From the NCBI RefSeq assembly GCF_051401765.1, contig NW_027480422.1, positions 17,068,001 to 17,132,000 on the forward strand: 64,000 bases of DNA, read 5' to 3'. The position numbers were made by a program, and so were the translations under genes. Source of the stretch: Calliopsis andreniformis. Lineage: Eukaryota > Arthropoda > Insecta > Hymenoptera > Andrenidae. Below are positions 51,231-62,729 of the stretch, one piece after another. Below the pieces are notes generated by a model. That model had not been told where the DNA came from, searched no databases, and saw only the letters and a list, made by a program, of their open reading frames with translations. Numbering within the stretch: position 1 is the first letter of the stretch; each line of letters begins with the position of its first letter.

Positions 51231-51775
51231 GAAAAACTGTTGTATTTATTTTGTATTTGGTGCTCCTTGCGTTGACTTCTTAGGCCCTAACTATTGGATC
51301 TGGTGGACCAAAGCCCTAGACAGAAGCCTAGGATGCCCGGAACGTAGAAATGACCATCACTTTCACACTGGTTGCAGTTATTCCTGTTATACGATGGAAA
51401 AACTGTTGTATTTGTATTGTATTTTATGCTTCTGGCGTTGACTTCTTAGGCCCTAACTATTCGATCTGGTGGAGCAACGCCCTAGAGTGAAGCCTAGGTT
51501 GCCCGGAATGCAGAAATAACAATCACTTTCACACTGGTGGCAATTATTCCTGTTATACGATGGACAAACTGTTGGATTTTTAATGTACTATACGCTTCTG
51601 GCGTTGACTTCTAAGGCCCTATGTATTCGATCTGGTGAAGCAATGCCTCAGTGTTAAGTCTAGGTTGCCCGCAACGTAGATATGACCATAGCTTTCACCC
51701 TGGTTGCAATTATTTCTGTTATACAAGGGAAAAACTGTTGAATTTATATTGTATTTTATGCTTCTGGCGTTGACT

Positions 51776-52439
51776 TCTTAGGCCCTAACTATTCGATCTG
51801 GTGGAGCAACGCCCTAGAGTGAAGCCTAGGTTGCACGGAGCGTAGAAATGACCATTACTTCCTCACTGTTTGCAATTATTCATTTTATGCAATGGAAAAA
51901 CTGTAGTATTTATATTGTATTTTATGCTTCTGGCGTTGACTTCTTAGGCCCTAGCTATTGGATCTGGCGGACCAACGCCCTAGAGTGAAGCCTAGGTTGC
52001 CCGGAACGTAGAAATGACCATAACATTCATACTGGTTGCAATTATTTCTGTTATACAGGGGAAAAACTGTAGTATTTTTATTGTATTTTATGCTTCTGGC
52101 GTTGACTTCTTAGGCCCTAACTATTCGATCTGGTGGAGCAACGCCCTAGAGTGAAGCCTAGGTTGCACGGAACGTAGAAATGACCATTACTTCCTCACTG
52201 TTTGCAATTATTCATTTTATGCAATGGAAAAACTGTAGTATTTATATTGTATTTTATGCTTCTGGCGTTGACTTCTTAGGCCCTAGCTATTGGATCTGGC
52301 GGACCAACGCCCTAGAGTGAAGCCTAGGTTGCCCGGAACGTAGAAATGACCATAACATTCATACTGGTTGCAATTATTTCTGTTATACAGGGGAAAAACT
52401 GTAGTATTTTTATTGTATTTTATGCTTCTGGCGTTGACT
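51776..52439 (+). repeat. 332-bp dimer duplicated inside HOR B (m11-m12, m13-m14)
   Basis: Monomers 11-12 and 13-14 are nearly the same sequence, 332 bp apart (ATTACTTCCTC then ATAACATTC, each with TGCAATGG or CAGGGG and CTGTAGTA). The first carries GGAGCGTAG where the second carries GGAACGTAG. A 12-monomer unit plus one extra dimer explains the 14. Confidence 0.88.
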
Positions 52440-54662
52440 TCTTAGGCCCTAACTATTCGATCTGGTGGAGCAACGCCCTAGAGTGAAGCCTAGGTTGCCC
52501 GGAACGTATAAATGACCATAGCTCTCATACTTGTTGCGATTATTCGTTTTATACGATGGTAAAGCTGTTGTATTTATTTTGTATTTGGTGCTCCTGGCGT
52601 TGACATCTTAGGCCCTAGCTATTGGATCTGGTGGACCAACGCCCTAGAGTGAAGCCTAGGTTGCCCGGAACGTAGGAATGACCATAACGTTCATACTGGT
52701 TGCAATTATACGTTTTATACGATGGAAAAACTGTTGTATTTATATTATATTTTATGCTTCAGATGTTGACTTCTAAGGCAGTAGCTATTCGATGTGGTGG
52801 AGAAACGCCCTAGAGTGAAGCCTAGGTTGCCCGGAAGGTAGAAATGACCATTACCTCCACACTGTTTGCAATTATTCATTTTATACAGTGGAAAAACTGT
52901 TGTATTTATATTGTTTTTTATAGTTATGGCGTTGACTTCTAAGGCCGTAGCTATTCGATGTGGTGGAGCAATGCCCTAGAGTGAAGCCTAGGATGCTCGT
53001 AACGTAGAAATGACCATATCTTTCACACTGTTTGCAATTATTCCTGTTATAAGATTGAAAAACTGTTGTATTTGTATTGTATTTTATGCTTCTGGAGTAG
53101 ACTTCTTAGGCTCTAACTATTCGATCTGGTGGAACGACGCTCTAGCGTGAAGCCTAGGTTGCCCGTATCATAGAAATGACCATATCTTTCACACAGGTTG
53201 CAATTATTCCTGTTATACGATGGAAAAACTCTTGTATTTGTATTGTATTTTATGCTTCTGGCGTTGACTTCTTAGGCCCTAACTATTCGATCTGGTGGAG
53301 CAACGCCCTAGGGTGAAGCCTAGGTTGCCCGGAACGTAGAAATGACCGTAACTTTCATACTGGTTGCAATTACTCCTTTTATACCGTGGAAAGACTGTTG
53401 TATTTATATCGTATTTTATGCTTCAGGCGTTGACTTCTTAGGCCACAACTATTCGCTCTGGTTGAACAACGCCCTAGAGTGATGCCTAGGTTCCCAGGAT
53501 CGTAGAAATGACCATTACTTGCACACTGGATCCAATTATTCGTTGTATACGATGGAAAAACTGTTGTATTTATTTTGTATTTGGTGCTCCTTGCGTTGAC
53601 TTCTTAGGCCCTAACTATTGGATCTGGTGGACCAAAGCCCTAGACAGAAGCCTAGGATGCCCGGAACGTAGAAATGACCATCACTTTCACACTGGTTGCA
53701 GTTATTCCTGTTATACGATGGAAAAACTGTTGTATTTGTATTGTATTTTATGCTTCTGGCGTTGACTTCTTAGGCCCTAACTATTCGATCTGGTGGAGCA
53801 ACGCCCTAGAGTGAAGCCTAGGTTGCCCGGAATGCAGAAATAACAATCACTTTCACACTGGTGGCAATTATTCCTGTTATACGATGGACAAACTGTTGGA
53901 TTTTTAATGTACTATACGCTTCTGGCGTTGACTTCTAAGGCCCTATGTATTCGATCTGGTGAAGCAATGCCTCAGTGTTAAGTCTAGGTTGCCCGCAACG
54001 TAGATATGACCATAGCTTTCACCCTGGTTGCAATTATTTCTGTTATACAAGGGAAAAACTGTTGAATTTATATTGTATTTTATGCTTCTGGCGTTGACTT
54101 CTTAGGCCCTAACTATTCGATCTGGTGGAGCAACGCCCTAGAGTGAAGCCTAGGTTGCACGGAGCGTAGAAATGACCATTACTTCCTCACTGTTTGCAAT
54201 TATTCATTTTATGCAATGGAAAAACTGTAGTATTTATATTGTATTTTATGCTTCTGGCGTTGACTTCTTAGGCCCTAGCTATTGGATCTGGCGGACCAAC
54301 GCCCTAGAGTGAAGCCTAGGTTGCCCGGAGCGTAGAAATGACCATAACATTCATACTGGTTGCAATTATTTCTGTTATACAGGGGAAAAACTGTAGTATT
54401 TTTATTGTATTTTATGCTTCTGGCGTTGACTTCTTAGGCCCTAACTATTCGATCTGGTGGAGCAACGCCCTAGAGTGAAGCCTAGGTTGCACGGAACGTA
54501 GAAATGACCATTACTTCCTCACTGTTTGCAATTATTCATTTTATGCAATGGAAAAACTGTAGTATTTATATTGTATTTTATGCTTCTGGCGTTGACTTGT
54601 TAGGCCCTAGCTATTGGATCTGGCGGACCAACGCCCTAGAGTGAAGCCTAGGTTGCCCGGAA
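52440..54662 (+). repeat. HOR B copy 2 (13 monomers plus 65 bp)
   Basis: Follows copy 1 at an offset of 2324 through m13, then leaves the unit within m14. The monomer from 54598 starts as m14 (CTAGCTATTGGATCTGGCGG) but continues from about 54663 as block P (ATTACTTCCAC, CATATTATACAGTGG). It has GGAGCGTAG in both m11 and m12, where copy 1 has it only in m11. Confidence 0.92.
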
Positions 54663-54929
54663 CGTAGAAATGACCATTACTTCCACACTGTTTGCAATTA
54701 TTCATATTATACAGTGGAAAGACTGTTGTATTTATATGGCATTTTATGCTTCTGGCATTGAGTTCTGAGGCCCAAACTCTTCGATGTGGTGGAGAAACGC
54801 CCTAGAGTGAAGCCTAGGTTGCCCGGAAGGTAGAAATGACCATTACCTCCACACTGTTTGCAATTATTCATTTTATACAGTGGAAAAACTGTTGTATTTA
54901 TATTGTTTTTTATAGTTATGGCGTTGACT
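54663..54929 (+). repeat. Block P, short middle copy
   Basis: 267 bp matching 48853-49119 (TTATATGGCATTTTATGC, TCTGAGGCCCAAACTCTTCG, GGAAGGTAG). It then returns to HOR B at m4 (54930) with the B-type GCTCGTAACG, not the P-type GTTCGTAACG. It therefore replaces B monomers 14, 1, 2 and part of 3. Confidence 0.83.
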
Positions 54930-56156
54930 TCTAAGGCCGTAGCTATTCGATGTGGTGGAGCAATGCCCTAGAGTGAAGCCTAGGATGCTCGTAACGTAGA
55001 AATGACCATATCTTTCACACTGTTTGCAATTATTCCTGTTATAAGATTGAAAAACTGTTGTATTTGTATTGTATTTTATGCTTCTGGAGTAGACTTCTTA
55101 GGCTCTAACTATTCGATCTGGTGGAACGACGCTCTAGCGTGAAGCCTAGGTTGCCCGTATCATAGAAATGACCATATCTTTCACACAGGTTGCAATTATT
55201 CCTGTTATACGATGGAAAAACTCTTGTATTTGTATTGTATTTTATGCTTCTGGCGTTGACTTCTTAGGCCCTAACTATTCGATCTGGTGGAGCAACGCCC
55301 TAGGGTGAAGCCTAGGTTGCCCGGAACGTAGAAATGACCGTAACTTTCATACTGGTTGCAATTACTCCTTTTATACCGTGGAAAGACTGTTGTATTTATA
55401 TCGTATTTTATGCTTCAGGCGTTGACTTCTTAGGCCACAACTATTCGCTCTGATTGAACAACGCCCTAGAGTGATGCCTAGGTTCCCAGGATCGTAGAAA
55501 TGACCATTACTTGCACACTGGATCCAATTATTCGTTGTATACGATGGAAAAACTGTTGTATTTATTTTGTATTTGGTGCTCCTTGCGTTGACTTCTTAGG
55601 CCCTAACTATTGGATCTGGTGGACCAAAGCCCTAGACAGAAGCCTAGGATGCCCGGAACGTAGAAATGACCATCACTTTCACACTGGTTGCAGTTATTCC
55701 TGTTATACGATGGAAAAACTGTTGTATTTGTATTGTATTTTATGCTTCTGGCGTTGACTTCTTAGGCCCTAACTATTCGATCTGGTGGAGCAACGCCCTA
55801 GAGTGAAGCCTAGGTTGCCCGGAATGCAGAAATAACAATCACTTTCACACTGGTGGCAATTATTCCTGTTATACGATGGACAAACTGTTGGATTTTTAAT
55901 GTACTATACGCTTCTGGCGTTGACTTCTAAGGCCCTATGTATTCGATCTGGTGAAGCAATGCCTCAGTGTTAAGTCTAGGTTGCCCGAAACGTAGATATG
56001 ACCATAGCTTTCACCCTGGTTGCAATTATTTCTGTTATACAAGGGAAAAACTGTTGAATTTATATTGTATTTTATGCTTCTGGCGTTGACTTCTTAGGCC
56101 CTAACTATTCGATCTGGTGGAGCAACGCCCTAGAGTGAAGCCTAGGTTGCACGGAA
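54930..56156 (+). repeat. HOR B copy 3, partial (m4-m10 and the start of m11)
   Basis: Seven B monomers in the standard order, at an offset of 1992 bp (12 monomers) from copy 2. Private changes are CTCTGATTGAAC near 55452 and CCCGAAACGTAG near 55985. At about 56157 monomer 11 switches to the patch described next. Confidence 0.88.
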
Positions 56157-56919
56157 CGTAGAAATGACCATAACTATCAGACTGGTTGCAATTATTCGTT
56201 TTATACAATGGAAAAACTGTTGTATTTATATTGTATTTTATGCTTCAGGCGTTGACTTCTTAGGCCCTAACTATTCGCACTGGTGGACCAACGCCCTAGA
56301 GCGAAGCCTAGGTTGCACGGAACGTAGAAATGCCCATTACTTTCACACTGGTTGTAATTATTCCTGTTAGACGATGGAATAACTCTTGTACTTTTACTTT
56401 ATTTTGTGCTTCTGGCGTTGACTTCTAAGGCCACAGCTATTCGATGTGGTGGAGAAACGCCCTAGAGTGAAGCCTAGATTGCCCGGAAAGTAGAAATAAC
56501 CATACCTTTCACACTGGTTGCAATTATTCCTGTTATACGATGGAGACAGTTGGATTTTTAATGTACTTTATGCTCCTGGCGTTGACTTCTAAGGCCCTAT
56601 GTACTCTATCTGGTGGAGCAATGCCTCAGTGTTAAGCCTAGGATGCCCGGAACGTAGAAATGGCCGTTACTTTCACACTGGTTGCAATTACTCATTTTAT
56701 ACGATGGGAAAACTGTTGTACATATGTCGTATTTTATGCTTCTGGCATTGACTTTTTAGGCCCTAACTATTCGACATGGCGGAGCAACGCCCTAGGGTGA
56801 AGCCTAGGTTGCCCGGAACGTAGAAATGACCATGTCTTTCACACTGGTTGCAATTATTCCTGTTATACGATGGAAAAACTGTTGTATTTGTATTGTATTT
56901 TATGCTTCTGGCGTTGACT
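56157..56919 (+). repeat. Patch inside HOR B copied from a 45-46.6 kb-like source
   Basis: Matches 45042-45435 and then 46250-46560, with the join inside the monomer from 56424 at GATGGAGACAG (about 56539). The five source monomers between are skipped. Only a few bases differ (for example GGCCACAGC for GGCCGCAGC, and GAAATAACC for GAAATGACC). Monomer 56424-56587 is 164 bp. It rejoins B in the last monomer (56754-56919) at TTTGTATTGTATT, and m6 follows at 56920. Confidence 0.85.
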
Positions 56920-58312
56920 TCTTAGGCCCTAACTATTCGATCTGGTGGAGCAACGCCCTAGGGTGAAGCCTAGGTTGCCCGGAACGTAGAAATGACCGTA
57001 ACTTTCATACTGGTTGCAATTACTCCTTTTATACCGTGGAAAGACTGTTGTATTTATATCGTATTTTATGCTTCAGGCGTTGACTTCTTAGGCCACAACT
57101 ATTCGCTCTGGTTGAACAACGCCCTAGAGTGATGCCTAGGTTCCCAGGATCGTAGAAATGACCATTACTTGCACACTGGATCCAATTATTCGTTGTATAC
57201 GATGGAAAAACTGTTGTATTTATTTTGTATTTGGTGCTCCTTGCGTTGACTTCTTAGGCCCTAACTATTGGATCTGGTGGACCAAAGCCCTAGACAGAAG
57301 CCTAGGATGCCCGGAACGTAGAAATGACCATCACTTTCACACTGGTTGCAGTTATTCCTGTTATACGATGGAAAAACTGTTGTATTTGTATTGTATTTTA
57401 TGCTTCTGGCGTTGACTTCTTAGGCCCTACCTATTCGATCTGGTGGAGCAACGCCCTAGAGTGAAGCCTAGGTTGCCCGGAATGCAGAAATAACAATCAC
57501 TTTCACACTGGTGGCAATTATTCCTGTTATACGATGGACAAACTGTTGGATTTTTAATGTACTATACGCTTCTGGCGTTGACTTCTAAGGCCCTATGTAT
57601 TCGATCTGGTGAAGCAATGCCTCAGTGTTAAGTCTAGGTTGCCCGCAACGTAGATATGACCATAGCTTTCACCCTGGTTGCAATTATTTCTGTTATACAA
57701 GGGAAAAACTGTTGAATTTATATTGTATTTTATGCTTCTGGCGTTGACTTCTTAGGCCCTAACTATTCGATCTGGTGGAGCAACGCCCTAGAGTGAAGCC
57801 TAGGTTGCACGGAGCGTAGAAATGACCATTACTTCCTCACTGTTTGCAATTATTCATTTTATGCAATGGAAAAACTGTAGTATTTATATTGTATTTTATG
57901 CTTCTGGCGTTGACTTCTTAGGCCCTAGCTATTGGATCTGGCGGACCAACGCCCTAGAGTGAAGCCTAGGTTGCCCGGAACGTAGAAATGACCATAACAT
58001 TCATACTGGTTGCAATTATTTCTGTTATACAGGGGAAAAACTGTAGTATTTTTATTGTATTTTATGCTTCTGGCGTTGACTTCTTAGGCCCTAACTATTC
58101 GATCTGGTGGAGCAACGCCCTAGAGTGAAGCCTAGGTTGCACGGAACGTAGAAATGACCATTACTTCCTCACTGTTTGCAATTATTCATTTTATGCAATG
58201 GAAAAACTGTAGTATTTATATTGTATTTTATGCTTCTGGCGTTGACTTCTTAGGCCCTAGCTATTGGATCTGGCGGACCAACGCCCTAGAGTGAAGCCTA
58301 GGTTGCCCGGAA
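56920..58312 (+). repeat. HOR B copy 4, partial (m6-m13 and the start of m14)
   Basis: Eight B monomers in standard order plus 65 bp of m14, then a switch to block P at about 58313, at the same phase as the 54663 switch. The two B-to-P junctions probably share one origin. CCTACCTATTCG near 57426 is a private change. Confidence 0.88.
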
Positions 58313-59243
58313 CGTAGAAATGACCATTACTTCCACACTGTTTGCAATTATTCATATTATACAGTGGAAAGACTGTTGTATTTATATGGCATTTTATGCT
58401 TCTGGCATTGAGTTCTGAGGCCCAAACTCTTCGATGTGGTGGAGAAACGCCCTAGAGTGAAGCCTAGGTTGCCCGGAAGGTAGAAATGACCATTACCTCC
58501 ACACTGTTTGCAATTATTCATTTTATACAGTGGAAAAACTGTTGTATTTATATTGTTTTTTATAGTTATGGCGTTGACTTCTAAGGCCGTAACTATTCGA
58601 TGTGGTGGAGCAATGCCCTAGAGTGAAGCCTATGATGTTCGTAACGTAGAAATGACCATATCCTTCACACTGTTTGCAATTATTCCTGTTATAAGATTGA
58701 AAAACTGTTGTATTTGTATTGTATTTTATGCTTCTGGAGTAGACTTCTTAGGCTCTAACTATTCGATCTGGTGGAACGACGCTCTAGCGTGAAGCCTAGG
58801 TTGCCCGTATCGTAGAAATGACCATATCTTTCACACTGGTTGCAATTATTCCTGTTATACGATGGAAAAACTGTTGTATTTGTATTGTATTTTATGCTTC
58901 TGGCGTTGACTTCTTAGGCCCTAACTATTCGATCTGGTGGAGCAACGCCCTAGGGTGAAGCCTAGGTCGCCCGGAACGTAGAAATGACCATTACTTCCTC
59001 ACTGTTTGCAATTACTCATTTTATACGGTAGAAAAACTGTTGTACATATATCGTATTTTATACTTCTGGCATTGACTGCTTAGGCCCTAACTATTCGATC
59101 TGGTGGAGCAACGCCCCATGGTGAAGCCTAGGTTGCCCGGAACGTAGAAATGACCATAACTATCAGACTGGTTGCAATTATTCGTTTTATACGATGGATA
59201 GACTGTTGTATTTATATTGTATTTTATAGTTATGGCGTTGTCT
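58313..59243 (+). repeat. Block P, long right copy, joined to n1/n2
   Basis: 58313-59013 repeats 48853-49553 (offset 9460), including ATGATGTTCGTAACG and CATATCCTTC. From about 59011 it continues as n1 (49883 onward, offset 9128), so 332 bp (two monomers) are missing compared with the left copy. The fused monomer n1' at 58912 keeps CCTAGGTCGCCC. n2 follows at 59078. Confidence 0.85.
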
Positions 59244-60405
59244 TCTAGGGCCGTAGCTATTCGATGTGGTTGAGCAACGCCCTAGAGTGAAGCCTAGGTT
59301 GCCCGGAACGTATAAATGACCATAGCTCTCATACTTGTTGCGATTATTCGTTTTATACGATGGTAAAGCTGTTGTATTTATTTTGTATTTGGTGCTCCTG
59401 GCGTTGACATCTTAGGCCCTAGCTATTGGATCTGGTGGACGAACGCCCTAGAGTGAAGCCTAGGTTGCCCGGAACGTAGGAATGACCATAACGTTCATAC
59501 TGGTTGCAATTATACGTTTTATACGATGGAAAAACTGTTGTATTTATATTATATTTTATGCTTCAGATGTTGACTTCTAAGGCAGTAGCTATTCGATGTG
59601 GTGGAGAAACGCCCTAGAGTGAAGCCTAGGTTGCCCGGAAGGTAGAAATGACCATTACCTCCACACTGTTTGCAATTATTCATTTTATACAGTGGAAAAA
59701 CTGTTGTATTTATATTGTTTTTTATAGTTATGGCGTTGACTTCTAAGGCCGTAGCTATTCGATGTGGTGGAGCAATGCCCTAGAGTGAAGCCTAGGATGC
59801 TCGTAACGTAGAAATGACCATATCTTTCACACTGTTTGCAATTATTCCTGTTATAAGATTGAAAAACTGTTGTATTTGTATTGTATTTTATGCTTCTGGA
59901 GTAGACTTCTTAGGCTCTAACTATTCGATCTGGTGGAACGACGCTCTAGCGTGAAGCCTAGGTTGCCCGTATCATAGAAATGACCATATCTTTCACACAG
60001 GTTGCAATTATTCCTGTTATACGATGGAAAAACTCTTGTATTTGTATTGTATTTTATGCTTCTGGCGTTGACTTCTTAGGCCCTAACTATTCGATCTGGT
60101 GGAGCAACGCCCTAGGGTGAAGCCTAGGTCGCCCGGAACGTAGAAATGACCATTACTTCCTCACTGTTTGCAATTACTCATTTTATACGGTAGAAAAACT
60201 GTTGTACATATATCGTATTTTATACTTCTGGCATTGACTGCTTAGGCCCTAACTATTCGATCTGGTGGAGCAACGCCCCATGGTGAAGCCTAGGTTGCCC
60301 GGAACGTAGAAATGACCATAACTATCAGACTGGTTGCAATTATTCGTTTTATACGATGGATAGACTGTTGTATTTATATTGTATTTTATAGTTATGGCGT
60401 TGTCT
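59244..60405 (+). repeat. HOR B 7-monomer derivative, version 1 (1162 bp)
   Basis: m1-m5, then fused monomer n1' (60074, CCTAGGTCGCCC and ATTACTTCCTC), then n2 (60240). Monomer 1 recurs at 60406. The unit lacks m6-m12. With the preceding n1'-n2 pair at 58912 and 59078 it forms a short tandem of the 7-mer pattern. Confidence 0.9.
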
Positions 60406-62729
60406 TCTAGGGCCGTAGCTATTCGATGTGGTTGAGCAACGCCCTAGAGTGAAGCCTAGGTTGCCCGGAACGTATAAATGACCATAGCTCTCATACTTGT
60501 TGCGATTATTCGTTTTATACGATGGTAAAGCTGTTGTATTTATTTTGTATTTGGTGCTCCTGGCGTTGACATCTTAGGCCCTAGCTATTGGATCTGGTGG
60601 ACCAACGCCCTAGAGTGAAGCCTAGGTTGCCCGGAACGTAGGAATGACCATAACGTTCATACTGGTTGCAATTATACGTTTTATACGATGGAAAAACTGT
60701 TGTATTTATATTATATTTTATGCTTCAGATGTTGACTTCTAAGGCAGTAGCTATTCGATGTGGTGGAGAAACGCCCTAGAGTGAAGCCTAGGTTGCCCGG
60801 AAGGTAGAAATGACCATTACCTCCACACTGTTTGCAATTATTCATTTTATACAGTGGAAAAACTGTTGTATTTATATTGTTTTTTATAGTTATGGCGTTG
60901 ACTTCTAAGGCCGTAGCTATTCGATGTGGTGGAGCAATGCCCTAGAGTGAAGCCTAGGATGCTCGTAACGTAGAAATGACCATATCTTTCACACTGTTTG
61001 CAATTATTCCTGTTATAAGATTGAAAAACTGTTGTATTTGTATTGTATTTTATGCTTCTGGAGTAGACTTCTTAGGCTCTAACTATTCGATCTGGTGGAA
61101 CGACGCTCTAGCGTGAAGCCTAGGTTGCCCGTATCATAGAAATGACCATATCTTTCACACAGGTTGCAATTATTCCTGTTATACGATGGAAAAACTCTTG
61201 TATTTGTATTGTATTTTATGCTTCTGGCGTTGACTTCTTAGGCCCTAACTATTCGATCTGGTGGAGCAACGCCCTAGGGTGAAGCCTAGGTTGCCCGGAA
61301 CGTAGAAATGACCGTAACTTTCATACTGGTTGCAATTACTCCTTTTATACCGTGGAAAGACTGTTGTATTTATATCGTATTTTATGCTTCAGGCGTTGAC
61401 TTCTTAGGCCACAACTATTCGCTCTGGTTGAACAACGCCCTAGAGTGATGCCTAGGTTCCCAGGATCGTAGAAATGACCATTACTTGCACACTGGATCCA
61501 ATTATTCGTTGTATACGATGGAAAAACTGTTGTATTTATTTTGTATTTGGTGCTCCTTGCGTTGACTTCTTAGGCCCTAACTATTGGATCTGGTGGACCA
61601 AAGCCCTAGACAGAAGCCTAGGATGCCCGGAACGTAGAAATGACCATCACTTTCACACTGGTTGCAGTTATTCCTGTTATACGATGGAAAAACTGTTGTA
61701 TTTGTATTGTATTTTATGCTTCTGGCGTTGACTTCTTAGGCCCTAACTATTCGATCTGGTGGAGCAACGCCCTAGAGTGAAGCCTAGGTTGCCCGGAATG
61801 CAGAAATAACAATCACTTTCACACTGGTGGCAATTATTCCTGTTATACGATGGACAAACTGTTGGATTTTTAATGTACTATACGCTTCTGGCGTTGACTT
61901 CTAAGGCCCTATGTATTCGATCTGGTGAAGCAATGCCTCAGTGTTAAGTCTAGGTTGCCCGCAACGTAGATATGACCATAGCTTTCGCCCTGGTTGCAAT
62001 TATTTCTGTTATACAAGGGAAAAACTGTTGAATTTATATTGTATTTTATGCTTCTGGCGTTGACTTCTTAGGCCCTAACTATTCGATCTGGTGGAGCAAC
62101 GCCCTAGAGTGAAGCCTAGGTTGCACGGAGCGTAGAAATGACCATTACTTCCTCACTGTTTGCAATTATTCATTTTATGCAATGGAAAAACTGTAGTATT
62201 TATATTGTATTTTATGCTTCTGGCGTTGACTTCTTAGGCCCTAGCTATTGGATCTGGCGGACCAACGCCCTAGAGTGAAGCCTAGGTTGCCCGGAACGTA
62301 GAAATGACCATAACATTCATACTGGTTGCAATTATTTCTGTTATACAGGGGAAAAACTGTAGTATTTTTATTGTATTTTATGCTTCTGGCGTTGACTTCT
62401 TAGGCCCTAACTATTCGATCTGGTGGAGCAACGCCCTAGAGTGAAGCCTAGGTTGCACGGAACGTAGAAATGACCATTACTTCCTCACTGTTTGCAATTA
62501 CTCATTTTATACGGTAGAAAAACTGTTGTACATATTTCGTATTTTATACTTCTGGCATTGACTGCTTAGGCCCTAACTATTCGATCTGGTGGATCAACGC
62601 CCCATGGTGAAGCCTAGGTTGCCCGGAACGTAGAAATGACCATAACTATCAGACTGGTTGCAATTATTCGTTTTATACGATGGATAGACTGTTGTATTTA
62701 TATTGTATTTTATAGTTATGGCGTTGTCT
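60406..62729 (+). repeat. HOR B 14-monomer copy with n1/n2 ending (2324 bp)
   Basis: m1-m12 as in copy 1, but positions 13 and 14 are an m13/n1 fusion (62398, CAATTACTCATTTTATACGG) and n2 (62564). It has the same length as copy 1 with a different last pair. Private changes are TTTCGCCCTGG near 61984, CATATTTCGTATT near 62530 and GGTGGATCAACG near 62588. Confidence 0.92.

Larger units (their letters stand above)
50116..52439 (+). repeat. HOR B copy 1 (14 monomers, 2324 bp)
   Basis: Order by diagnostic stretch: m1 CGTATAAATG with ATAGCTCTC, m2 CGTAGGAATG with ATAACGTTC, m3 GGTAGAAATG with ATTACCTCC, m4 GATGCTCGTAACG, m5 CCCGTATCATAG with CACACAGG, m6 ACCGTAACTTTC, m7 CACACTGGATCC, m8 GGTTGCAGTTATTCC, m9 GCAGAAATAACAATC, m10 GTAGATATGACC with CACCCTGG, m11 and m13 ATTACTTCCTC, m12 and m14 ATAACATTC. 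Monomer 1 returns at 52440, exactly 2324 bp on. Apart from the m11-m14 doubling, each monomer type occurs once per unit. Confidence 0.94.
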
